Shown here one piece after another: positions 1-9,113 of a DNA stretch of 64,000 nucleotides (within the stretch, counting starts at the first letter, position 1; every line of letters starts with the position of its first letter). Made by a program: the position numbers and the translations under genes. The stretch is from positions 434,001-498,000 of the forward strand of contig NZ_CP014945.1 in assembly GCF_001606025.1 (NCBI RefSeq). Reading direction: 5' to 3'. This DNA is from Psychrobacter alimentarius. Lineage in GTDB: Bacteria > Pseudomonadota > Gammaproteobacteria > Pseudomonadales > Moraxellaceae. The notes under the pieces were generated by a model. The model did not search any database. It was given only the letters and a program-made list of their open reading frames with translations, and had not been told where the DNA came from.

Positions 1-264
<264 letters not shown>

Positions 265-536
265 TTAACAAATACTATATTTCAACAAATATTATGCATG
301 GTGAACGACGCGATTAAGTTCATCATATCTGGCTTCTCAAAATTTTTTGAAACTGCTGAACACGTCTCTTTTTAATTTTCACTAAACTTGTGCTTTGAGA
401 CTGCATGCTACTACTGGGCCGTTAATCCACTATAAATCATCTTTGCTGTCAATCTCATATAGTGAACTAAGTATACTGTTTTCGCTCATATCCTATGTGT
501 TTGAATTATATTAAGCTAATAACAACCTTATTCTAC

Positions 537-821
537 CAGCCATCCGCTTCAATATCATCTTTTCCATACAACTCCTGCCTTTTTGTCTGAAGAAAAAGGC
601 GGGATGGCTAAGAGGATTTTTTGAAGTCTTTGAGCGATAACGCTTATAAAAGGCAAGGGTAGTTAGCCCAGCACAACGTGATTTTAATGGCGTCCCTTCT
701 ATTTTATTGCAGCTTGATTGTCTTTTTATTGACCGCTAAACAAAGTATTATTCAGCATCCACATCATTATAATAAATGATCATAATAAAAAACCACCTAT
801 ATAGCTGTAGGTGGTTTTTTG
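537..821 (+). ncRNA. Candidate structured small RNA ending at an orphan terminator
   Basis: Two perfect 8-bp inverted repeats are visible: AGCCATCC (538-545) with GGATGGCT (602-609), and inside it GCCTTTTT (577-584) with AAAAAGGC (593-600). About 180 bases downstream is a strong intrinsic terminator (787-821) with no open reading frame between. A non-coding transcript is one reading; terminator use by an unseen leader transcript is another. No known RNA family is recognised and no clear promoter was found, so this is a weak call. Confidence 0.25.
787..821 (+). terminator. Intrinsic terminator without an upstream gene
   Basis: ACCACCTA pairs with TAGGTGGT across a short loop, with an A-run before and a T-run after, so it could act in both directions. 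No plus-strand gene ends upstream of it and no minus-strand gene reads into it, which makes it an orphan. Confidence 0.75.
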
Positions 822-870
822 TTGAAGCGGTCATCAATTTTGCAAATTGTGACAGCAAATAGGCAAAAAT

Positions 871-900
871 TTGCTAGGCTAGATGACTGATCGATAGAAT
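871..900 (+). promoter_or_regulatory. Possible sigma70 promoter of the acyltransferase gene
   Basis: TTGCTA (871-876) and TAGAAT (895-900) are separated by 18 bases. The -10 box is 27 bases before the ATG at 928. The -35 match is only moderate. Confidence 0.4.
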
Positions 901-927
901 ATCGGCAAACATAGAGTAAGCAAAAGT

Positions 928-2289
928 ATGAATTTAAAATACGCATTGATAAGCGATACCAGTTGGCAAGACCAAGCAGATTGGCAGACACCAGACACGC
1001 CTTTTATGTCTTTTGCTTTTTGGCAAGCACTCAGCGATACGGGGGCGATAGGTGAGCAGGCTGGCTGGTTGCCCATATTTATTTTGGTTTATCGCGATAC
1101 AGACAGCTTGGTAGATATGGCAATAGATGAGTCTGTAGAGAGTGACCGTCATGATGTTGATCAAAGTCCTACTACACCGATTGCTGTATTGCCCGTATTC
1201 ATAAAAGGTCATCACCGTGGCGAGTTTGTGTTTGATCATTCATGGGCGGAGGCCTATGCGCGCTACGGGGTGGATTATTATCCTCGGCTGGTGACAAGCG
1301 TGCCTTATACCCCGATTACAGGTCAGCGTTTTTGGTTGGTAAAAGGGGAAACCTTAGATCATGATATTTTTAAGACTGCTATCGCAGGCGTCGATGATAT
1401 TGCGCAGCAAGTGGGCGCGTCAAGCTGGCATGGCTTGTTTGTCACATCAGAGATGGCGGATGTCGCAACTGCTTCCATGCCGACAGGCCTTGATATAGAG
1501 CTTGCTATCGCAGCACAAGAAAACGGTATAGAACCTGTGCCTATCGAGATGCCGATACTAGAGCGGCAAGGGTGTCAGTTTTTGTGGCAAAATAAAGACT
1601 TACTCAGAAACAGTCAGCCTTTTGCAGATTTTGATGCGTTTTTGATGACCTTAAAAGCCAAAAAGCGCAAGACTATCCGCGCTGAGCGCCGTAAGGTGTC
1701 TGAGCAAGGTATTGTCTGTCAACGTAAATGCGGCGATGAGATTAGCGATGAGGATTGGAAAGCCTTTTATCATTGTTATGTCATGACATATGCCGTGCGC
1801 GGTCAACAGCCGTATTTGACCATAGATTTTTTTATGGCATTGGCGCAAAATATGTCTGAGCATTTGATGCTAGCACAAGCGCTAAACGACCACGGCGAAA
1901 TTATTGCCAGCAGTTTGTTCTTATATGATGATCCTAACAGTGACAGTACTGGTCATAGGCCCACCTTATATGGCCGTTATTGGGGGGCACTTGGTGAGTA
2001 CGATAGCTTGCACTTTGAGTTGTGCTACTATCAAGGTATTGAGTTTGCCATCGAAAAAAACCTGACGTATTTTGATCCAGGTACTCAAGGCGAGCATAAA
2101 CTGATTCGTGGTTTTATTCCAACGATGACGCACTCCTTACATCGCATTTATGATGCGCGTTTTGTCCCAGCGATTAGTAATTTTTGTACGCAGGATCGAC
2201 AGCACATGGCACAGTATCGTCAACAAGCGTTTGAAGCCTTGCCATTTAACGCTGATAATATGCCTGACTTTGATACCAGTCGTTTTTGA
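928..2289 (+). CDS. FemAB-like / GNAT-fold N-acyltransferase (COG3146 type)
   Basis: The 453-residue product resembles the COG3146 predicted N-acyltransferase family (peptidoglycan biosynthesis/recognition, FemAB-like, Pfam FemAB_like). It has the family's N-terminal W-x-x-Q-x-WQ-TPFMSFAFWQAL region, a central KKRKTIRAERRKV basic block (about residues 240-255) and a C-terminal YGRYWGALGEYDSLHFELCYYQGI segment, then the FDPGTQGEHKLIRGF stretch typical of the family. Length is slightly above the usual 370-400 because of an acidic insertion near residues 65-80. The substrate is unknown for most members. The gene stands 53 bases before ubiC, so they may be co-transcribed. No strong ribosome binding site precedes the ATG. 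Confidence 0.8.
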   Translation: MNLKYALISDTSWQDQADWQTPDTPFMSFAFWQALSDTGAIGEQAGWLPIFILVYRDTDSLVDMAIDESVESDRHDVDQSPTTPIAVLPVFIKGHHRGEFVFDHSWAEAYARYGVDYYPRLVTSVPYTPITGQRFWLVKGETLDHDIFKTAIAGVDDIAQQVGASSWHGLFVTSEMADVATASMPTGLDIELAIAAQENGIEPVPIEMPILERQGCQFLWQNKDLLRNSQPFADFDAFLMTLKAKKRKTIRAERRKVSEQGIVCQRKCGDEISDEDWKAFYHCYVMTYAVRGQQPYLTIDFFMALAQNMSEHLMLAQALNDHGEIIASSLFLYDDPNSDSTGHRPTLYGRYWGALGEYDSLHFELCYYQGIEFAIEKNLTYFDPGTQGEHKLIRGFIPTMTHSLHRIYDARFVPAISNFCTQDRQHMAQYRQQAFEALPFNADNMPDFDTSRF

Positions 2290-2342
2290 TGCTCAGAACT
2301 ATATTTGCCTCTATTCTACTATTTTTTAACTAGCTAACGACT

Positions 2343-2846
2343 ATGCCCAGTAAGCCTTTTTCTTGTTCCAATCTTCTTTCTCCACCTACCGAGCTATTGT
2401 CATGGTTAACGGTCGATGGCTCGTTGACTGCCGTGCTAGAAATCAAAGCAGGGCAGCCGCTGCGTGTAGAGCGCACTTTTGAAGGGTATCGGTCAATGTC
2501 GTTGATACAAAAACGACAGCTAGGTGTACAAGGCGCGATGCTGGGTCGCCCTATGCTGGCTTGGGTGCGTGAAGTAGAGCTGTATGGCAATGATGAGCAG
2601 CCATGGGTAAAAGCGCAAAGTATTTTCCCCATTCCTAGTCTGACAGGTCGGGCACGTCGCCTACAACAACTTAAAGGTACACCTATCGGCTACGTATTAT
2701 TTAAGCGCAGTCGTACTTTGCCAAACCAACGCTTTATCCAACAGACAAGTGAGGGCTGGCAGCGGCAGACGCGATATGATTGGTATGGTCGAAAATTAAT
2801 GATTAGCGAAATATTTTTGCCTGCGTTTACATCTAGTGAAACGTAA
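2343..2846 (+). CDS. ubiC: Chorismate lyase (chorismate-pyruvate lyase)
   Basis: The 167-residue protein fits the UbiC family, which splits chorismate into 4-hydroxybenzoate and pyruvate, the first committed step of ubiquinone synthesis in the cytoplasm. Visible family marks are LSWLTVDGSLTAVLE near the N-terminus, the WVREVEL strand (about residues 78-84), the WVKAQSIFPIPSL segment, GTPIGYVLFKRS, and the C-terminal ISEIFLPAF containing the conserved Glu. Length is normal for the family. ubiA, its usual partner, is not adjacent. The gene follows the acyltransferase closely and is followed by a terminator at 2956-2979. Confidence 0.88.
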   Translation: MPSKPFSCSNLLSPPTELLSWLTVDGSLTAVLEIKAGQPLRVERTFEGYRSMSLIQKRQLGVQGAMLGRPMLAWVREVELYGNDEQPWVKAQSIFPIPSLTGRARRLQQLKGTPIGYVLFKRSRTLPNQRFIQQTSEGWQRQTRYDWYGRKLMISEIFLPAFTSSET

Positions 2847-2955
2847 AAAAATTTTATGGCTATATAAACATAAAAAACTGTAGGGTAAGGGATGTATAGT
2901 GAGTAAATCCTTTATTCTATTGGCTATTTATCTGTATTATATCGCCATTTAATTT

Positions 2956-2979
2956 GCTCATCTTAAGGTGAGCTTTTTT
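2956..2979 (+). terminator. Intrinsic terminator after ubiC
   Basis: GCTCA (2956-2960) pairs with TGAGC (2969-2973) and is followed directly by six T. The short inner CTT/AAG may extend the stem. Confidence 0.65.
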
Positions 2980-3022
2980 GCGCTCTTCACACAAATTTTC
3001 ATGTTACACTTACGCTTTCGCG

Positions 3023-3208
3023 ATGATGTCGATGCAAATGTATATCGATTTTATTGACGGATCGGTCAAGTTAATGGCAGGTCAATTGCCTGCGTTTATT
3101 CTTATTTTAATCATTGCTGATAGACTTATTCACAATTATGGTCATACCATAAACAGCATGCAAAAACAGAGTGTGCAGAAGTATCAAGCATACTTCGGAC
3201 GACGTTAA
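3023..3208 (+). CDS. Doubtful small membrane peptide in the glyA leader
   Basis: A reading frame of about 61 residues (several possible ATG starts from 3023) has one hydrophobic stretch, LPAFILILIIADRLI, followed by a basic tail ending in QAYFGRR. It lies between the ubiC terminator and glyA, 82 bases before the glyA start. There is no clear ribosome binding site and no recognised family, so it may be chance coding in the glyA leader. Confidence 0.2.
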   Translation: MMSMQMYIDFIDGSVKLMAGQLPAFILILIIADRLIHNYGHTINSMQKQSVQKYQAYFGRR

Positions 3209-3290
3209 CGCAGTAGTTGTCTTATTGTGGGCAGGCTATAAGCTTTTTTTAATGATACTTCCAACGACAGTCACTACTTAGGACATTACT

Positions 3291-4547
3291 ATGTTTAAAG
3301 ATATTTCTATCAAAGCGTTTGATCCCGTACTTGCTGAAGCGATGGCTGCAGAAAGCGTTCGTCAAGAAAATCATATCGAATTGATTGCCTCTGAAAACTA
3401 CTGCTCACAAGCAGTGATGGAAGCACAAGGCACTGATCTAACCAACAAATACGCTGAAGGCTATCCTGGTAAGCGTTACTACGGTGGTTGTGAGCATGTC
3501 GACGTGATTGAGCAATTGGCCATTGATCGTGCAAAAGAGTTGTTCGGTGCCGAATACGTGAACGTCCAGCCACATTCAGGTAGTCAAGCAAACTCTGCAG
3601 TATTCTTAGCATTGCTTGAAGCCAACGATACAGTACTTGGCATGAGCCTAGACGCAGGCGGTCACTTGACGCATGGCGCGCACATCAACTTCTCAGGTCT
3701 GAACTACAATGCAGTACAGTACGGATTGGTAGAAGGCACAGGTCTTATCGACTATGATCAAGTAGATGCGCTAGCACGTGAACACAAGCCAAAAATGATC
3801 ATTGCTGGTTTTTCAGCGTATTCACAAGTGGTTGATTGGCAGCGTTTCCGTGACATCGCTGACGAAGTCGGTGCTTACCTACTAGTAGATATGGCGCACG
3901 TTGCTGGTCTGGTCGCTGGTGGCGTATACCCAAGCCCAGTCCCTTTCGCTGATGTCGTGACTACTACAACGCATAAAACCCTACGTGGTCCGCGTTCAGG
4001 TCTGATCTTGGCTCGTGATGAAGTGTTGGCTAAGAAGCTAAATTCAGCGGTATTCCCAGGCAACCAAGGTGGCCCATTGATGCATGTTATCGCTGCAAAA
4101 GCGGTTTGCTTCAAAGAAGCGCTAGAAGATAACTTCAAAACGTATCAGCAGCAAGTGGTTAAAAACGCGCAAGCTATGGCAAAAGTCATCCAAGATCGTG
4201 GCTATGAGATCATTTCTGGTGGTACTGAAAACCATCTGATGCTGATCAGCCTAGTGAAGCAAGAAATGACGGGTAAAGAAGCGGACAAATGGCTTGGCGA
4301 TGCACACATCACGGTCAATAAAAACGCCGTACCAAACGATCCAAAATCTCCATTTGTGACCTCTGGTATTCGTATTGGTACGCCAGCGATTACCACTCGT
4401 GGCTTCAACGAAGCGCAAGCGGGTGATTTGGCAGGCTGGATCTGTGACGTGCTAGATAGCCGTGGTGATGAAGCTGTGGCGACTGAAGTACGCGGTAAGG
4501 TAGAAGCAATCTGTAAAGAGTTGCCAGTGTACGAAAAAAACCAGTAA
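3291..4547 (+). CDS. glyA: Serine hydroxymethyltransferase
   Basis: At 418 residues this is a full-length SHMT, the cytoplasmic PLP enzyme that interconverts serine plus tetrahydrofolate with glycine plus 5,10-methylene-tetrahydrofolate and so feeds one-carbon metabolism. The N-terminal [16 protein letters not shown] block, the [12 protein letters not shown] motif and the PLP lysine in [16 protein letters not shown] (Lys about 229) are all present, as is the C-terminal [14 protein letters not shown] segment. AGGA lies seven bases before the ATG. A terminator at 4582-4614 closes the unit. Codon choice is more regular than in neighbours, as expected for a highly expressed gene. Confidence 0.97.
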   Translation: MFKDISIKAFDPVLAEAMAAESVRQENHIELIASENYCSQAVMEAQGTDLTNKYAEGYPGKRYYGGCEHVDVIEQLAIDRAKELFGAEYVNVQPHSGSQANSAVFLALLEANDTVLGMSLDAGGHLTHGAHINFSGLNYNAVQYGLVEGTGLIDYDQVDALAREHKPKMIIAGFSAYSQVVDWQRFRDIADEVGAYLLVDMAHVAGLVAGGVYPSPVPFADVVTTTTHKTLRGPRSGLILARDEVLAKKLNSAVFPGNQGGPLMHVIAAKAVCFKEALEDNFKTYQQQVVKNAQAMAKVIQDRGYEIISGGTENHLMLISLVKQEMTGKEADKWLGDAHITVNKNAVPNDPKSPFVTSGIRIGTPAITTRGFNEAQAGDLAGWICDVLDSRGDEAVATEVRGKVEAICKELPVYEKNQ

Positions 4548-4581
4548 GCGTTAATCGGCTTTAACTCACACTGTATCAAAT

Positions 4582-4614
4582 AAAAAACCGCTTAGCGTTT
4601 GCTAGGCGGTTTTT
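4582..4614 (+). terminator. Intrinsic terminator after glyA (copy 1 of a 33-bp repeat)
   Basis: AAAAAACCGCTTAGC with GCTAGGCGGTTTTT forms a stem-loop, 35 bases after the glyA stop. The same 33 bases recur exactly at 5461-5493 on the other side of the next gene. Confidence 0.85.
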
Positions 4615-4639
4615 AGTTTATTCATACAAGGATAATTTG

Positions 4640-5380
4640 ATGGGCTTACGTATTCATGCTTTGTACCATGTTGATTTTGAAGAACTTAGCTATATTAAAC
4701 AGTGGGCAGACAGTCAAAATCATAGCATTACTGTGACTAGATTTTATGAAAATGATCCGATACCAGCTCAAGACAGTTTTGATTGGTTGGTGATTATGGG
4801 TGGCCCAATGAGCATTCATGATGACGCAGAGTTTGCGTGGCTTGCTGATGAGAAACACTTCATTCATCAAAGTATTGACGCAGGTAAAACGGTGATCGGT
4901 GTTTGCTTAGGGGCACAGTTGATAGCAGACAGTTTGGGAGCAAAAGTTGCGCCATCAGGCATAAAAGAGGTGGGTTGGCTACCCATTCAATTGACCAAAC
5001 AAGGCTTGAAGCATCCTTTACTAACAGACCTACCAAAAGATGAATTCACTGTATTTCATTGGCATGGTGATGGCTTTGATTGTCCTAAGGGCGCGACGCC
5101 AATCGCAACGTCACATGCTTGGGCAAATCAAGGTTTTATTTATCAAACACCCAAGCACGAAGAGTTAGGGACATGGGTGCTTGGCTGGCAATGTCATTTT
5201 GAAGTTACCGAAAACAGTATGGTAGATATGGTGGCGCACGGACAGGACTATATACAAGATGCCATAATTGATTATCCTGACTTTGTTCAATCAGGTAATG
5301 ATATAGTAGCGTTGGGTGATAAGTATATTAAAGATAACAACGCATGGCTTTCAACAATGCTAAACAACTTGGCAAGATGA
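4640..5380 (+). CDS. Class I glutamine amidotransferase-domain protein
   Basis: The 246-residue protein is a stand-alone GATase1 domain of the COG0518 type. The nucleophile Cys89 sits in GVCLGAQ and the His186/Glu188 pair in CHFEVT, completing the triad for glutamine hydrolysis. The oxyanion-loop segment VIMGGPMS is at residues 51-58. Family members include gamma-glutamyl hydrolases/peptidases and uncharacterised amidotransferases; it is not GuaA because no ATP-pyrophosphatase domain follows. A TTG three bases upstream would add one residue, but the ATG at 4640 with AAGGA about seven bases ahead is preferred. The gene stands alone between two identical terminators. Confidence 0.8.
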   Translation: MGLRIHALYHVDFEELSYIKQWADSQNHSITVTRFYENDPIPAQDSFDWLVIMGGPMSIHDDAEFAWLADEKHFIHQSIDAGKTVIGVCLGAQLIADSLGAKVAPSGIKEVGWLPIQLTKQGLKHPLLTDLPKDEFTVFHWHGDGFDCPKGATPIATSHAWANQGFIYQTPKHEELGTWVLGWQCHFEVTENSMVDMVAHGQDYIQDAIIDYPDFVQSGNDIVALGDKYIKDNNAWLSTMLNNLAR

Positions 5381-5460
5381 CGCTAATGAGTTGTGAAGAG
5401 AGAATTCTTAGTCTAAAAGCATGGGAAGCATGACAGAAAAGTAAGTGACTTAAGATTGAA

Positions 5461-5497
5461 AAAAAACCGCTTAGCGTTTGCTAGGCGGTTTTTTTGG
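5461..5497. terminator. Bidirectional terminator (copy 2 of the 33-bp repeat)
   Basis: The stem-loop is identical to that at 4582-4614 and has A and T runs on both sides. It separates the converging amidotransferase gene (plus) and the ZIP transporter gene (minus) and can serve both. Confidence 0.85.
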
Positions 5498-5525
5498 ATA
5501 TTTTTACATCAATACGATTAAAACC

Positions 5526-6224
5526 CTAACCCCCAAGCTGACTTAAGCCTAACGCCATAATCAGGCCAACGGCGGCACTAATACCCGCCCAATGATTGTC
5601 GCGTTTAAACGCCGTCGGAAAGACTTCGGTCGCCAGTGAGGCAATGACAGCACCCGCTGCAAAGCAATTGATGGCACTTAGTATTATTTTATCGACGTCC
5701 GCAAGCAGCATTTTACCTAAGATAGCAGCAAGTGATAATAAGATCGCTGCTCCAATCCAAAGCATTAATATCTTCTTATGACTGTTACCAGCTTTACGCA
5801 TCTCTTTTGCGCCACCTGCGGCTTCTGGAAGGTTGGACAGCAAAATAGAACCAGCCAAAGCAGCGACTTGCATCACGTTTCCACTAATGAGTGATACGCC
5901 TAGCGCTAAGTTTTCAGGCACACCGTCGAGCGTAATAGCAGCCAGTAAGCCTGCGCCACCTTTAGAGTTTAGTTTTTCATCAATCAAGTAATCAACACCC
6001 GCAAACACCAAAGCGCCCAGTAAAGTAAAAGCCGCTGTGACCCAGATACCACTATCAGCAAGGGAGGGCTGTACCAGCTCTATCACGACCGATATCATCA
6101 GCGCACCGCCAGCGATTGCTAATAAATTGCCTTCTAACCAAGCTGGCAGGTGACCATACAAACCCCAAAGCGCTCCTACGATAAGCGCGCCTGAGACCAC
6201 GACAATAATTGCAAACATCAACAT
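5526..6224 (-). CDS. ZIP-family-like metal transporter
   Basis: The 232-residue protein has about eight predicted membrane segments and the architecture of bacterial ZIP proteins (COG0428-like), which move zinc or other divalent cations into the cytosol. The usual metal-site helix motif (H-N-x-P-E-G) appears here as LDGVPENLALGV (about residues 99-110), with a second site SNLPEAAGG, so the first His is Asp and the Gly is Asn. That variation makes the metal specificity uncertain. It is a monocistronic minus-strand gene ending at the shared terminator 5461-5497. Confidence 0.72.
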   Translation of the reverse strand: MLMFAIIVVVSGALIVGALWGLYGHLPAWLEGNLLAIAGGALMISVVIELVQPSLADSGIWVTAAFTLLGALVFAGVDYLIDEKLNSKGGAGLLAAITLDGVPENLALGVSLISGNVMQVAALAGSILLSNLPEAAGGAKEMRKAGNSHKKILMLWIGAAILLSLAAILGKMLLADVDKIILSAINCFAAGAVIASLATEVFPTAFKRDNHWAGISAAVGLIMALGLSQLGG

Positions 6225-6352
6225 AATTGGCCCTTATTTTTTAGCTACAATACTGATAACGCTTAATCGTTTTTCTGTCATTATAATTTGAGTAATGACG
6301 ATAGAACGGGTCATCTCTAATCGGTTTAATTAAAGGTTTGTGCAAAACAAAA

Positions 6353-6379
6353 CCCCAATCATCCATAAGACAATTGGGG
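6353..6379 (-). terminator. Intrinsic terminator after gltS
   Basis: On the minus strand CCCCAAT pairs with ATTGGGG across a 13-base loop and is followed by TTTTGTTTT, 41 bases past the gltS stop. Confidence 0.8.
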
Positions 6380-6420
6380 CTTATTATGTATCACGAAAGC
6401 GGATACAAAGTCAGGTGATT

Positions 6421-7695
6421 TTACATGAAAGGCAACTTCGTAAATATCTGCAATACCGTGGCGTTAACGATATCAACGAAGAAAGCACCAACCATCGGCA
6501 CAATCAGAAACGCTTTAGGTGAGGGCAAATAACGGTCAGTAACGGCCTGCATATTGGCAATCGCCGTTGGTGTCGCGCCCATACCAAACCCACAATGTCC
6601 TGCTGACAAGACAGCCGCATCATAATCTTTGCCCATGACTTTGAAGGTAATAAAGTAGACATAAATGATCATGATAACTGTTTGTACGAGCAAGATTACC
6701 AATACAGGGCCTGCCAAATCAGTCAACTGCCACAGTTTTAAAGACAATAGCGCCATGGCCAAAAACAGACTCAAAGAAGCATTACCGAACACATCAATAG
6801 ACCGATCAAACATATCAAAATTAAATACAGTCGTTAAGACATTGCGAATAATCACGCCGCCTGCCAGTGCCCAAACGAAGGTAGGCAGCTCAAACCATGT
6901 GCCTTCAGCCACAAGTGTCATAACTTCAGCAAAAGCCAACGCGCCTGCAAACAACGCCAATGTCTCAATGGTAGAAGAGGCCGTAATAAAGCGCATACTA
7001 TCAGGTCTTTCAAAAATCTCTTTATTACTGTGTGCTGAGTCTTCATCGTGCTTGGTACTATAAAGTGATTGCGCGTTCGCAACCTTTTCGATGTCGCTAG
7101 GATTTGGATTAGCAGGGGTTGGTTTTAGACCAAGGTTTTGAATCAAACGCTTTGCCACTGGTCCACCGATAATACCACCAGCGACCAGACCATAAGTGGC
7201 CACTGCGATACCAAGCGTCGTTGCACCAACCACGCCATATTCTTGTTCTAAAGTAATGCCCCATGCACCAGCCGTACCATGACCACCCGTCAGAGCGATA
7301 GAACCTGTTACCAATCCAAGTAACGGATCAAGACCCAGTACGCTTGCCATAGCGACACCAACGATGTCTTGCAATACAATGAAGACCGACACCACAATCG
7401 TAAAGATCAATAACGGTGTTCCACCTGCTTTTAATCGACTGAAATCAGCACTCAAACCGATAGAAGCAAAGAACATCAGCATCGTCGCTGTCTGTAAGCC
7501 TTGATGAAAGTTAAAACTGTATCCCCAAACGATATTGAGAACATAAACCACAATGGCTGCAACCAAACCACCAGCGACCGGTTCTGGAATGTTGAAGTCT
7601 TCTAGGAACTTAATTCTTCTTACTAAAACGCGCCCAAGTAGTAGCACTAAGGTGGCCAGTATCAGCGTGTAATAGCCGTTTAAGGTAATTTCCAT
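6421..7695 (-). CDS. gltS: Sodium/glutamate symporter
   Basis: The 424-residue polytopic membrane protein matches GltS (ESS family), which imports glutamate with sodium. The glycine-rich reentrant segments characteristic of the family are visible: ALTGGHGTAGAWG (about residues 135-147) in the first half and SAGHCGFGMGATPTAIANM (about 365-383) in the second. The central cytoplasmic loop (about 195-235) is longer and charged. Length is slightly above the 401 residues of E. coli GltS owing to that loop. It is monocistronic and adds to the window's strong amino-acid uptake theme (the second glutamate system is gltIJKL at 24.8-28.2 kb). Confidence 0.94.
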   Translation of the reverse strand: MEITLNGYYTLILATLVLLLGRVLVRRIKFLEDFNIPEPVAGGLVAAIVVYVLNIVWGYSFNFHQGLQTATMLMFFASIGLSADFSRLKAGGTPLLIFTIVVSVFIVLQDIVGVAMASVLGLDPLLGLVTGSIALTGGHGTAGAWGITLEQEYGVVGATTLGIAVATYGLVAGGIIGGPVAKRLIQNLGLKPTPANPNPSDIEKVANAQSLYSTKHDEDSAHSNKEIFERPDSMRFITASSTIETLALFAGALAFAEVMTLVAEGTWFELPTFVWALAGGVIIRNVLTTVFNFDMFDRSIDVFGNASLSLFLAMALLSLKLWQLTDLAGPVLVILLVQTVIMIIYVYFITFKVMGKDYDAAVLSAGHCGFGMGATPTAIANMQAVTDRYLPSPKAFLIVPMVGAFFVDIVNATVLQIFTKLPFM

Positions 7696-7803
7696 ATGTT
7701 AATCCTTTCTATACAAATGAATTAACCCGCATTCGGGATAAATATGGCTTTATCTCGAATTCAGGTTGATATGATGATTCGCAGTTAAGCCGTTTTTGTC
7801 AGA

Positions 7804-8178
7804 TTAAACGTTGTCCGCGGCTGGCATAATAACCCACAATTGCGGCTTACCAAAATCTCTGTAAGCATCTTCAATGATGCGCTTAAAAGTATTAAAATCT
7901 TCAGTATTGATTGTTTCTACCGTTGCTAGATTCAGCATTAGGTAAGACACAGAGCTGTCTGTTAGGCAGTCCCATGCGCTATCCCAATTGGGCGAAAAGT
8001 AGCAAGGAAAATCACAAGCATGAGCCAAATTTGTTAATAAAGTGGTTTTATCTAATGTCTTGTTTACAGGTATGTTAACAGCCTGTGCCAAAATGCTAGC
8101 ACTTAGTGCTGTACCTTTTTGGTTAATGTGGTTTTGATCAAGAAAATTTTGACTAATATAATAAATGGCTTGGCTCAT
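7804..8178 (-). CDS. Barstar-like ribonuclease inhibitor
   Basis: The 124-residue cytosolic protein shows the barstar signature CDFPCYFSPNWDSAWDCLTD (residues 55-74), including Asp66 and Asp70 at the positions of the barnase-contacting acidic pair of barstar. It starts one base after the stop of the ribonuclease gene, so the two are almost certainly translationally coupled. By family and position it should bind and inhibit the ribonuclease domain of its partner, protecting the producing cell. There is no signal peptide. Direct inhibition is inferred, not shown. Confidence 0.88.
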   Translation of the reverse strand: MSQAIYYISQNFLDQNHINQKGTALSASILAQAVNIPVNKTLDKTTLLTNLAHACDFPCYFSPNWDSAWDCLTDSSVSYLMLNLATVETINTEDFNTFKRIIEDAYRDFGKPQLWVIMPAADNV

Positions 8179-8179
8179 T

Positions 8180-8938
8180 TCATTTCACCTGTAATCTGCG
8201 GAAACTCTCGTAATGATCAACGGTTAAATAGTAGACAGTTGGAGGATAGCCACCAGTGACGATACGCCGCGCACCGCGATGCGACAAGCCAGGGGTAGGG
8301 ACTGTGTATTCCCGATAATAGCCTTGCGACTGTGCGGGCAGTTTGCCTTCACGATTATAAAAGGTCGTGCCGTCTTTTTGCGGATACGGAAATGGGCCGC
8401 CTTGCTGAATCAGCGTAAGGGTTTTGTCTACTTGCGCATCACCTGTGACATTGAGAGTAGACGCTTGGGCCGAGGTTTCGGAGAATGAGTGTGATACCGT
8501 AGGCTTGGCACTATCAATAAAGAGAGATGATGTTAAGTCCCCAAAGACATACACGGCAACCGCGATAACCGCCATGATAATAAATAAAGTAGATACAACG
8601 CTCTTTTTGGGTTGCTCATGGCGGCGAGTGCTTAGATCGTCTTGAAAGTAATGCTTGCCTTGAAAGTACTGATTTCGGGCAGTAGGGCTGAATGCATGCT
8701 GAGGAGGAGCAACGTCCATATCCTCTAATATACTCAGGGAAGAGGAAGTGACTTCTGTGGCCCTTAACTGGTTCTTAGCATTGCGCTCACTATTGAAGTA
8801 TACCTGTTGACCAATAGAGATAGGGTGCGATAAGCGCACTTTACTCACGTGAAAAAACACGTCTTCATTTTGATTGTCTACCTCGATAAATCCGTAGCCT
8901 TTTTCTTGATACCAGCGCTTAATTTTGCCACTCTGCAT
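8180..8938 (-). CDS. Cold-shock domain / membrane / guanyl-specific ribonuclease fusion
   Basis: The 252-residue protein has three parts. Residues 1-65 form a cold-shock domain with RNP1-like KGYGFI (13-18) and RNP2-like VFFHVS (27-32). Residues 114-133 are one hydrophobic membrane segment preceded by basic RRHEQPKK, predicting N-in/C-out topology. Residues 167-250 form a microbial ribonuclease domain of the barnase/RNase Sa/N1 family, with catalytic candidates Glu210 (REYTVPTPG), Arg224/225 (RGARRIV) and His242 (VDHYESF). The barstar-like gene follows one base downstream. The catalytic domain would lie in the periplasm while the nucleic-acid-binding domain stays in the cytosol, unless the membrane part is cleaved. 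The biological role is unknown. Confidence 0.85.
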   Translation of the reverse strand: MQSGKIKRWYQEKGYGFIEVDNQNEDVFFHVSKVRLSHPISIGQQVYFNSERNAKNQLRATEVTSSSLSILEDMDVAPPQHAFSPTARNQYFQGKHYFQDDLSTRRHEQPKKSVVSTLFIIMAVIAVAVYVFGDLTSSLFIDSAKPTVSHSFSETSAQASTLNVTGDAQVDKTLTLIQQGGPFPYPQKDGTTFYNREGKLPAQSQGYYREYTVPTPGLSHRGARRIVTGGYPPTVYYLTVDHYESFRRLQVK

Positions 8939-9017
8939 GGGCCCCGTTTCCTATAAAATCATCTATGACGATGCAAAAAATAATAATAGCACTGTCAAAT
9001 ATATCGAGCGCTAATAA

Positions 9018-9048
9018 AAAAACGCCAGCGATTGGGCTGACGTTTTTT
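9018..9048 (-). terminator. Intrinsic terminator after proA
   Basis: AACGCCAGC pairs with GCTGACGTT (one mismatch) with A and T runs on both sides, 66 bases past the proA stop; possibly bidirectional. Confidence 0.8.
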
Positions 9049-9113
9049 TATCGATTATACTGTAAATTAAACGCTATATGGTAGGTTACTAGCCAAATGA
9101 CAGCGGCAATAGA

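Noticed and set aside
4640..5380. GMP synthase (guaA)
   Set aside because: Only the amidotransferase domain is present; the ATP-pyrophosphatase and dimerisation domains are missing.
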